Source of the DNA: Elusimicrobiales bacterium
GTDB taxonomy: Bacteria > Elusimicrobiota > Elusimicrobia > Elusimicrobiales > Elusimicrobiaceae
Assembly: GCA_028688475.1 (NCBI GenBank)
Contig: JAQTYB010000014.1
Location: 1 to 36,280 of the forward strand
DNA: 36,280 bases
Direction: 5' to 3'
This document shows, piece by piece, positions 29,902-36,280 of the stretch. How positions within the stretch are numbered: position 1 is the stretch's first letter; each line of letters opens with the position of its first letter. A program made the position numbers and the translations under genes. The notes beneath the pieces are model-generated. The model searched no databases, was not told the DNA's origin, and saw nothing but the letters and a program-made list of their open reading frames with translations.

Positions 29902-31857
29902 ATGACAACTACAGCTCCGCAACAACCGCTAATGGAAAAAAACAGGAAACTCTTTTCCGCCGTCATGGCCGTCCTGCTGGCGGCGGCCTGCGCAGCTTCC
30001 GCGCAGGCGCGCAGCCTGATAGAAAGCGTGCAGCTGGTATCGCCCGACGAGGTTTTCGTCAAAGTCCAGACGCCGGTGGAATACAAAGCCAGCGCGCCCA
30101 AACGCTCGGCCAAGCTGATAGTGGATTTCATCAACACCAACTACCCTCTGGGCTCCAAAACGCTGGGCGGGCAGGGCGGGCAGTTCATAAAACAACTGCG
30201 CCTGAGCCAGTTCGAGCAGAAAACCCGCTACACCGCGCGGCTGGCGATAGACCTCGCAAAACCCGCCGCCAAAGATTCCTACGCCGTCATCGAAAAACCC
30301 GACGGGCTGCGGATAGTGTTCGGCAAAAAAGAGGTCCTCGCGGCGCAGGCCGCCGCGGCGGCGCCCGCCGCGCAAACCGCTGAAACCGCGCAGGAGACGC
30401 CGGCGCAGCCGCCTTCGGACAAACCCGCGCAGCCGGCCCATGAAACGGCCGCCGCGCCCGTCCAGCCGCCGCAGGCCCAGCCCGCCGCGGACGCCGCGCC
30501 CGCCATCCCGCTTCTGACGGGCGACGCGAGACTCTCCTCAAAACGCGTCACGCTAAATCTGCGCGGGATGCCGCTCACCGTGATTCTGGAAGCCATCTCG
30601 AAACAGACCGGCGCCAGTTTCATAATAGCGAAGGAGTTGCAAACCCGGCAATACACCGCGCTTATGGAGGATGTCACGCTGCGCGACGCGCTGCGCGGCC
30701 TGCTGGAAATACACGGCCTCGCCTACGAGCAGGTAGGCAACAGCAGCACGTTCGTGATAAAGGAACTGGGGCGCACGAAAATGCGCCTTACCACACGGAT
30801 ATTCCGGCTCAAATACACCCAGTTGGTCAACGTGCAGGCCAAGTCAATAACGGACAAGTTCCAGACCGGCGGCGAAAAAACGGCGGCGTCCGCCAAGGTG
30901 GACGCAACCAGCAATAATTTCCTCGCCGTGGTGCAGGGCATGATAAGCGAATACGGCTCCATGCGCGTTTACCCGGAAACCAACAGCATCATCATCTCGG
31001 ACGTGCCGGAAAGCTTTCCCGCGATAGAGGAGCTTATCGAGAATCTCGACACCCCGGTGCCGCAGATAATGATAGAAACCTATTTCGTGGAAACCAACGC
31101 CAACAATCTCAAGAATCTCGGCATTTCCTACGGTTCATCTGACGGCACACTGGGCGCGTTCCAGGGAAACAGCGCCCTCGTGTCTTTCCCGTTCACCCAA
31201 AGCGGCAATGTCTTCGCGCTGCCGAAATATGATTTCACGGCAAATCCGCCCGGCGCGGGTTTTTCCCCCGCAAGCAACGCTTTCTACGGCAACTATTCTT
31301 TCGGGCTGCTTTCTTTCTCGCAGCTTACGGCGGTCCTCAAGGCGATAGAAACCAGCGGGGACAGCCAGTTCCTGTCCAAACCCAAGGTGCTGACACTAAA
31401 CAACAAGCCCGCCGAAATCGCCATCACGGCGGACACGGTGGTGCAGTTTGAAACCAAGCTTTTCACCGGCTCCGGCTATCTGGGCGAGCAGGCCACCAAC
31501 CCCATACGCCAGACCACCGGCATAACGCTCTGGGTGACGCCGCAGGTCAACGACGGCGGCATGATAACGCTCATCGTCACGCCGGAAATCAGCCGGCCCG
31601 CGGTATCCACGTTCTTTCCCAACAACAACGTGGTGGACACGCAGCGCGAAGCCATCACCACCTCGGTGCGGGTGAAAGACGGCTCCACCGTGCTGATAGG
31701 CGGACTCATCAGCAACGAGGACACCAAAACCGTGCGCCGCGTGCCGCTGCTGGGCCATCTGCCCATAATCGGGATGCTTTTCACCTCCACCAGCAAGACG
31801 AAGACCGAGCGGGAACTGCTCATCTTCATAACCCCGAAGGTGGTAAAGGACCAGTAA
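29902..31857 (+). CDS. pilQ: PilQ-type secretin of the type IV pilus
   Basis: About 651 residues. A signal peptide (NRKLFSAVMAVLLAAACAAS-AQA) is followed by an AMIN domain (about 35-140), an Ala/Pro-rich linker (about 150-205), an STN-like N0 domain (LNLRGMPLTVILEAISKQTG), N1/N2 modules (FRLKYTQLVNVQAKSITDKF, PETNSIIISDVPESFPAIEE) and the secretin pore (VKDGSTVLIGGLISNEDTKT, VPLLGHLPIIGMLFTSTS, ELLIFITPKVV). It forms the outer-membrane channel for the pilus. Start choice is uncertain: the frame opens at a TTG (29854) with GAGGG and overlaps pilP, but ATG 29902 with GAGG gives a more normal signal peptide. ATG 29932 is also possible. Confidence 0.93.
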   Translation: MTTTAPQQPLMEKNRKLFSAVMAVLLAAACAASAQARSLIESVQLVSPDEVFVKVQTPVEYKASAPKRSAKLIVDFINTNYPLGSKTLGGQGGQFIKQLRLSQFEQKTRYTARLAIDLAKPAAKDSYAVIEKPDGLRIVFGKKEVLAAQAAAAAPAAQTAETAQETPAQPPSDKPAQPAHETAAAPVQPPQAQPAADAAPAIPLLTGDARLSSKRVTLNLRGMPLTVILEAISKQTGASFIIAKELQTRQYTALMEDVTLRDALRGLLEIHGLAYEQVGNSSTFVIKELGRTKMRLTTRIFRLKYTQLVNVQAKSITDKFQTGGEKTAASAKVDATSNNFLAVVQGMISEYGSMRVYPETNSIIISDVPESFPAIEELIENLDTPVPQIMIETYFVETNANNLKNLGISYGSSDGTLGAFQGNSALVSFPFTQSGNVFALPKYDFTANPPGAGFSPASNAFYGNYSFGLLSFSQLTAVLKAIETSGDSQFLSKPKVLTLNNKPAEIAITADTVVQFETKLFTGSGYLGEQATNPIRQTTGITLWVTPQVNDGGMITLIVTPEISRPAVSTFFPNNNVVDTQREAITTSVRVKDGSTVLIGGLISNEDTKTVRRVPLLGHLPIIGMLFTSTSKTKTERELLIFITPKVVKDQ

Positions 31858-31861
31858 GCGT

Positions 31862-32320
31862 ATGAAGATAAAATACATTCCCCTCGCCTGCGCGGCGTTG
31901 TGCGCCTGCTCCTCGATGAGGGTCAACCCGCAGGACCCCGCCGCGCGCACCCGCAGGGAAATAGCGGCGCTTGAGCGCGCCGTTGAGGCGTACAAAGCCG
32001 CCACCACGGAATATCCCGCCGACCTGCGCCAGCTCGTTACCGGCCCGGCCAGGGCGCGGAACTGGAAACCGCTTGTCGGCGAAGAGCAGCTCATGGACGC
32101 GTGGGGCACCCCCTGCCGGATAAATACCTATCCCGAACAGCAAGCCCTTAAAACAGGCGCGCGGTACCGGATAATCTCCGCGGGACCGGACAAGACTTTC
32201 GGCACGAAAGACGACATCTGCGCCCCCGAAACCCAGCCCGCCGCCGACGCATACAATATGCTGGATGAAAAAGACGGCACGGAACCCAACAAACTGCTGA
32301 GCACGGAAAGCGGCAAGTAA
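31862..32320 (+). CDS. GspG-like periplasmic protein without prepilin signal, possible lipoprotein
   Basis: 152 residues. The N-terminus MKIKYIPLACAALCACSSMR looks like an export signal with a lipobox-like LCAC rather than a prepilin leader. The mature part is the C-terminal half of a GspG major pseudopilin: REIAALERAVEAYKAATTEY, PADLRQL, DAWGTPCRI, and YRIISAGPDKTFGTKDDI, which contains the calcium-site aspartates of GspG. It may be a soluble or membrane-anchored derivative of a pseudopilin acting with the secretin. It follows pilQ by 4 nt. Confidence 0.75.
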   Translation: MKIKYIPLACAALCACSSMRVNPQDPAARTRREIAALERAVEAYKAATTEYPADLRQLVTGPARARNWKPLVGEEQLMDAWGTPCRINTYPEQQALKTGARYRIISAGPDKTFGTKDDICAPETQPAADAYNMLDEKDGTEPNKLLSTESGK

Positions 32321-32367
32321 CCCGCTTGAACTCAATCGCAAACCGCTGACATCTCATACGCGCTGCC

Positions 32368-32548
32368 CTTTGGACCTATGCCGGCATAGGTCCAAAGCCT
32401 TTTTCCAATTAGGTCCAAAGACTCTTGTAGGCCTGGCCTGGCCTGGCCTGGCCTGGCCTATAATATTGGTAAGCTTAGTTCTTCACGCCGCAATGCAGCA
32501 CTGTGAGAGCGAGCCCGCAACAGTCCGAAAGGACGAGGAGACACGAAA
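32368..32548 (+). promoter_or_regulatory. GGCCT-repeat promoter cassette, copy 2 (with conserved leader)
   Basis: It opens with a perfect 30 bp palindrome (32368-32397, CTTTGGACCTATGC|CGGCAT..). Then come AATTAGGTCCAAAGACTC, TTGTAG (32425-32430), six GGCCT units, TATAAT (32459-32464) and an ~84 nt leader with GAGGAG before ATG 32549. The leader differs from copy 1 at only a few positions, while the proteins downstream share no recognisable similarity beyond signal peptides. Confidence 0.75.
32430..32459 (+). repeat. Pentanucleotide tandem repeat (GGCCT)x6
   Basis: Six perfect units end at the first T of the -10 hexamer. The copy-number difference from the ten-unit array at 16382 shows that the array length has changed since the two cassettes diverged. 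Confidence 0.97.
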
Positions 32549-33106
32549 ATGAAAAAGTTGATGCTGTTTGGGGCCGCGCTGGTTGTCCACGCCGCCGCTG
32601 CCAGTTACCAGCTTTCGGCAGACGAGGGGCAGCGGAAACCACCACCGCCACAGTATCCCACCGCCTGTTATCAGCTTTCGGCGAACGAAGGGAGTTTTTC
32701 AAGAACGCCGGAAATGCTGTGCGTTACCATGGGTATGGGTGAAACGGCGAAAGACGCCGAGATAACCCTTGCCATCAACGAGGTCGGCAATCTGAAAAAA
32801 ATAGGGATATTCCACCTGGACCTGCTGAGCCGGGTCAGATGCTTCGACTGTAACAAGGACGTGTACGGCGTGTCCAATCCGTCAAACTCGGTCTTCAACA
32901 AGCTGAAAATAGAGTTTGACGGGAAAAAGGACCTCAGCAAGGGCGATGAGGAAGGAACGGTCAAGATAGGCGAAACCATGTTCCACTACAGAAAACCCTT
33001 GGGTATCATCCACCCCAACAAAGACTTTCCTTCCCAGTGCAACTGTCCGGCTTACACGCATCCCGTGCCATTAGGGCCGCAGAACTGCACATGTGAACCT
33101 GATTAA
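32549..33106 (+). CDS. Secreted cysteine-rich protein of unknown function (cassette 2)
   Basis: 185 residues. The signal peptide is MKKLMLFGAALVVHAAAA-S. The start of the mature protein has an internal duplication, SYQLSADEG and CYQLSANEG, separated by a Pro-rich spacer. At least eight cysteines follow or lie between (RCFDCNKD, QCNCPAYTH, NCTCEPD), suggesting disulfides or metal binding. No family is recognised. A strong terminator follows, so it is a single-gene unit like the other cassette gene. Confidence 0.8.
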   Translation: MKKLMLFGAALVVHAAAASYQLSADEGQRKPPPPQYPTACYQLSANEGSFSRTPEMLCVTMGMGETAKDAEITLAINEVGNLKKIGIFHLDLLSRVRCFDCNKDVYGVSNPSNSVFNKLKIEFDGKKDLSKGDEEGTVKIGETMFHYRKPLGIIHPNKDFPSQCNCPAYTHPVPLGPQNCTCEPD

Positions 33107-33123
33107 GACAGACGCCTTTTCAC

Positions 33124-33158
33124 AAACACGGGCTTGGAAATTTTCCAAGCCCGTGTTT
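33124..33158 (+). terminator. Intrinsic terminator of the cassette 2 gene
   Basis: AAACACGGGCTTGGAAA pairs with TTTCCAAGCCCGTGTTT around a minimal loop and ends in TTTTA. It lies 18 nt after the stop codon. Confidence 0.92.
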
Positions 33159-33188
33159 TATCGGGGGTAATTTGGGACAGCATATTAA

Positions 33189-33469
33189 TGTGTCATAAAC
33201 AGCTATTTCTTTACGAATATAAGCCACGAAACACACGAAATACACGAAAGAGGAACAAACAACACAAACAACGGAGTTTTAGCCGCAGATGAACGCAGAT
33301 ACTCGCAGATTAAAAACAAAACTGCTTTTGTCGCCTTTATCTGCGAAAATCTGCGTTCATCTGCGGCTGAGTGCTGTTGTTGTAATTGAAAAGGCTCCTC
33401 ATTTTTCGTGTATTTCGTGTGTTTCGTGGCTGAAATGCAGCCCTGTAGCTTTGATGTGTTTATGACACA
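33189..33469. repeat. MITE-like element with nested palindromes
   Basis: Terminal inverted repeats TGTGTCATAAACA (33189-33201) and TGTTTATGACACA (33457-33469) enclose two further mirrored blocks: AGCCACGAAACACACGAAAT / the reverse near 33406-33431, and GCCGCAGATGAACGCAGAT / ATCTGCGTTCATCTGCGGC near 33283 and 33350. ATTAA lies just outside each end (33184-33188 and 33471-33475), a possible target duplication. The CGCAGATGAACGCAGAT palindrome is a known type of intergenic repeat in several phyla. The gap 33107-33524 holds only this and the terminator. Confidence 0.75.
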
Positions 33470-33524
33470 GATTAATTACGTTCTCTTATCTGGAAGCAAG
33501 TCCTCTGTACGGGCAATCGGTTAC

Positions 33525-36278
33525 TTACATCCGGCCCATGAGGTCGCGCAGCAGCTCGTCAACGGCGGCGTAGCGTTTGTCCCGGTCGGCGTTGAGGCAT
33601 TTGGCTATAATGTCGTTTAGTTCGGGCGGCAATTCGGGCGAACGCTCGGTGACGGGCTTGTATATCATCTTCTCTTTTTGCAGATAGAAATTGGGACCCC
33701 TGAAAGGAATTTCTCCCGTAAGCATCTCATAGAGCAGCACGCCGAGGCTGTAAATATCCGAGCGGGCGTCGAACGCGCCCAACTCCTGCTCCGGCGCCAT
33801 ATAGGCCAGCGTGCCGGTGGAGGCGCCGGTCAGGCGCAGTATCGTGTCCTTGGCCATGCGGGCGATGCCGAAGTCGGTTATTTTCACCAGGCCGTCGTGC
33901 GCCAGCATTATATTGGACGGCTTGAGGTCGCGGTGTATCACGTTATGGTTGTGCGCGTACGAAAGGCCGTTGCAGACCTGCTCCACTATGCGCATCACCT
34001 CGTTGAAAGGCAGCCCGCCGCGCGAGGATTCAAGCAGCTGGTCGAGCGACAGGCCGTCTATGTACTCGAATAATATGTGCGCCATGTCGTCCTGCTCGAT
34101 AATTTCGTAAACCACCACGATATTGGGATGGTTCAACTGCGCGACTAGGCGGGCCTCGTTGAGGAATTTTTCGGCCTCTTTTTTGGAAATATAGAGTTCG
34201 TCGCGCATCCGCTTGAGCGCCGCCTTGCGGTTGAGCGATTTGTCGAAAACGCAGTAAACTATGCCCATTCCGCCCCTGCCGATTTCGCGGAGCAGCTCCA
34301 TTTTCCCGCCTTTGAGCAGGCTTATCCGGCGGGTATCCTCGTCAATACGGCGGGGCGCGCGTCCGGCGGGTTCGCAAACGCCGGCGGAGACTGCCGCAAC
34401 GCCCACAGGCTCTTTGGCGGGTTCCGGCTCGGGGGAAAGAGCGACTACGGCAGGTTCCGAAACCGGTTCGCTGACGGGTTCCACTGCTTGCTGAGGATTG
34501 GCAGGCTCCGGCAATGACGCAGAAGACACGGTGGCGGACTCCGCAACAGGTTCCGTTTCCGGCGATGGAGCAGGCAACTGTACCACCGGAGCGGCGCCCA
34601 GAACTTCATCTTCCACACGCACTTTGGCCGGCTGGGTAAGCCTTATGCCCTGCCGGGCCAGCCTATCCCGCAACGCGGGATAGCGGGTCAGCACATCCTT
34701 GCAGGTTATGCCCTGCGTCACAAACTCCTTATATAAGGAAAGCGCCTCGGTAAGCTTGCCCTGCTGCTCGCAATAAACGGCGAAAGCGAAATACAGCTCC
34801 GGCATGTCGGCAAGTTTCTTCACCGGCTTGAGCTTGCCCATCATTTCCTCAGCCAGGTCATAGAGGTTGAGCCTCTCATAAAGCTCCATGCACAGGCTGT
34901 ACTCGCTGTCGCCCCATTTCTCGCGCGGAACCCGCGACAGCAGCTTCAGCGCGTCTTCCGTTTTGCCGCCTTCCAGCATGGAACGCGCGATAAGATGCAG
35001 CGACGCTTCGGGCACAAGCTCCGGCTTGAGAGTGTCCAGCCGTCCGACGGCCTTGTAGGCGCAAACCAGCATGGCGCACTCCGCCTCGTTGAGGGGCAGA
35101 TAGTGCCGGATGCAGATATCCATCGCCCTGGCCGCGTTTTCATGCTCGCCCTTGGCGGTGAAAACTTCCGCGACAGCGTCATACACCGAGCGGGCGCATT
35201 TGGCGCCGTCTATGATTTTAAGCAGTTCGCCGCCCTTGCCGTGCGCGACAAGCGTTTCCACCGCCAGTTTGGCGGCAGCATTGTCCAGCGCGTCGCTGGA
35301 AAGCGTTTCCCCGCGCAGAAGGACTTTGGCGGCGTCATCCTTCCTGCCGTCGGCGGCGATTCTGGCGGCATAACTCACCGTCTCGGAAAGCGGCATCTTT
35401 TCCTCGGTTATCCTGTCGGGCTCCGGCCCGGCGGCGTAAAGCCCGGCGATATCGTTTTCCGTGAATATGCCGGGAACGTAGTCCTGTCCGGCGTGGACGC
35501 TTTTGAACTTCCGGAAAAACTTATATGCCCGCGCGGCGTCGGAGTCCGCGAGCAGTTTTTTTGCGAAAGCCGCGTAATGCGCTTCGGGCAGGCGCTCGTC
35601 CGGCAGGGTTTCGAGCAGGCCCTTCTTTTCAAAAACCGCGTAGATATCCTCCGGCGCTATTTTCGCCATGTCGCCGTCCGCCGCGGCATATTTGCGGTAC
35701 GCGGCCAGCGCCTCGCCGGTTTTATTGGCGGACAGCAGTCCTTTGATATCCGGCGCGGGTTTGCCGCCTTTGCCGGCGAACCTGCCGCGCAGCAGGACAA
35801 ACAACAATATCCCCAGCCCCGCCAGCAGCGCGCCGGCGGCTATCGAAAGCTGCGTGATTCCTTTTCTCACCAGCCTGTCCGCGGCAGCGGCCTTTTCCCT
35901 GGCCTCGCCGCCGTCGTAATACTTCAACGCGCTGCGGAACTCGCCGCGCGCCTTCATATTCGCGGCCAGCGCGAAAGGCGAGAAGGAAAACAGCCTGGCG
36001 CCGTTCTCAAGATGCCTGCGATAGCTGTCCATGTCCGCCTGAGGCTTGGCGGCGGGAACCGAAGAGACCGCCGGGGCGGACGCGTTCGCGGCTGAAGCGG
36101 AAGGCGCGGAGGAAACGGCGGGTTCGGGGAATGTCTGACCGGGAAGCGGCACCTGCCATATCCTGACCGTCTTATCCTCGCCGGCGGAAGCCAGATATTT
36201 GCCGTTGGGAGAAAAGCTGAGGCCGTCTATGTTGCCTTCATGCCCCTGCAAAACGGGCCCCGGTTTATAGCTGCCGGT
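33525..36278 (-). CDS. Membrane Ser/Thr protein kinase with N-terminal WD40 remnant (5' end outside window)
   Basis: 917 residues are visible and the frame is open at the right edge. The first ~42 residues are one WD40 blade (LQGHEGNIDGLSFSPNGKYL, DKTVRIW). After a Pro/Ala/Ser linker there is one membrane segment at about 141-164 (GALLAGLGILLFVLLRG), then ~400 residues of helical repeats (TPR-like: LYKEFVTQGI and similar units), a low-complexity Pro/Glu/Val linker, and a C-terminal Hanks-type kinase (about 650-917). Its motifs are REIGRGGMGIVY, catalytic Lys in AALKRM, HRDLKPSN, ITDFGIAR and YMAPEQE, so the kinase looks active. No PASTA repeats are present. Stop is TAA 33525-33527. Confidence 0.88.
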   Translation of the reverse strand, partial: TGSYKPGPVLQGHEGNIDGLSFSPNGKYLASAGEDKTVRIWQVPLPGQTFPEPAVSSAPSASAANASAPAVSSVPAAKPQADMDSYRRHLENGARLFSFSPFALAANMKARGEFRSALKYYDGGEAREKAAAADRLVRKGITQLSIAAGALLAGLGILLFVLLRGRFAGKGGKPAPDIKGLLSANKTGEALAAYRKYAAADGDMAKIAPEDIYAVFEKKGLLETLPDERLPEAHYAAFAKKLLADSDAARAYKFFRKFKSVHAGQDYVPGIFTENDIAGLYAAGPEPDRITEEKMPLSETVSYAARIAADGRKDDAAKVLLRGETLSSDALDNAAAKLAVETLVAHGKGGELLKIIDGAKCARSVYDAVAEVFTAKGEHENAARAMDICIRHYLPLNEAECAMLVCAYKAVGRLDTLKPELVPEASLHLIARSMLEGGKTEDALKLLSRVPREKWGDSEYSLCMELYERLNLYDLAEEMMGKLKPVKKLADMPELYFAFAVYCEQQGKLTEALSLYKEFVTQGITCKDVLTRYPALRDRLARQGIRLTQPAKVRVEDEVLGAAPVVQLPAPSPETEPVAESATVSSASLPEPANPQQAVEPVSEPVSEPAVVALSPEPEPAKEPVGVAAVSAGVCEPAGRAPRRIDEDTRRISLLKGGKMELLREIGRGGMGIVYCVFDKSLNRKAALKRMRDELYISKKEAEKFLNEARLVAQLNHPNIVVVYEIIEQDDMAHILFEYIDGLSLDQLLESSRGGLPFNEVMRIVEQVCNGLSYAHNHNVIHRDLKPSNIMLAHDGLVKITDFGIARMAKDTILRLTGASTGTLAYMAPEQELGAFDARSDIYSLGVLLYEMLTGEIPFRGPNFYLQKEKMIYKPVTERSPELPPELNDIIAKCLNADRDKRYAAVDELLRDLMGRM

Positions 36279-36280
36279 AT

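Overview
The window reads as a chromosomal segment of a fairly GC-rich Gram-negative bacterium. It carries a type IV pilus alignment complex with an outer-membrane secretin, AddAB-type recombination nucleases, an ECF sigma/anti-sigma pair and many Ala-rich exported proteins. The taxon cannot be fixed from sequence alone. A PilM-PilN fusion, a PduS-like/BMC pair and the general style would suit Elusimicrobiota or a related phylum, but that is a guess.

Layout. (1) 1-700: tail of an unidentified gene, two ~154 bp direct repeats that copy the 3' end of the neighbouring tRNA-Ser(UGA), then the tRNA itself with a clear promoter. (2) 711-2936, minus strand: an envelope-stress-like cluster of ECF sigma factor, zinc-finger anti-sigma, a membrane-anchored periplasmic protein and two small exported Ala/Lys-rich proteins. 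(3) 2971-4335 and 12764-13312: a PduS-like flavin/Fe-S protein and a tandem-BMC shell protein. These families normally sit side by side in microcompartment operons, but here they are split by an 8.4 kb defence island. (4) 4405-12639, the island: AbiEi antitoxin, an AbiEii toxin with an extra C-terminal region, and a type III restriction-modification operon (mod ... res) that holds an AAA_21 ATPase and a DUF4276 (TOPRIM-like) gene between mod and res. (5) 13312-15572: signal peptidase I, an NTF2-like protein, a helical unknown and an exported thioredoxin-fold protein. (6) 15571-17544: a repeat cluster. Two inverted copies of one element flank a secreted-protein gene with a GGCCT-repeat promoter, a 255 bp inverted-repeat element and the 5' part of a group II intron lying directly behind a terminator. 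(7) 17596-25522, minus strand: addB-addA-ybaB-mntP and a small unknown. (8) 25616-32320: pilus operon of three prepilin-like genes (one broken by an amber codon), a PilM-PilN fusion, PilO, PilP, PilQ secretin and a GspG-like lipoprotein candidate. (9) 32368-33106: a second copy of the GGCCT-repeat promoter cassette driving a different secreted protein, followed by a 280 bp MITE-like palindrome. (10) 33525-end: a Ser/Thr kinase with an N-terminal WD40 remnant, one membrane segment, a helical-repeat region and a C-terminal kinase domain; its 5' end lies outside the window.

The points most worth following are: the two GGCCT-repeat cassettes (10 and 6 units between a possible -35 and a perfect -10, with near-identical leaders in front of unrelated secreted proteins), which look like a phase-variable promoter system; the nested defence island that splits a microcompartment locus; the inverted-repeat composite around an intron remnant; and three genes whose -10 boxes lie only 6-7 nt before the start codon, which implies leaderless mRNAs.
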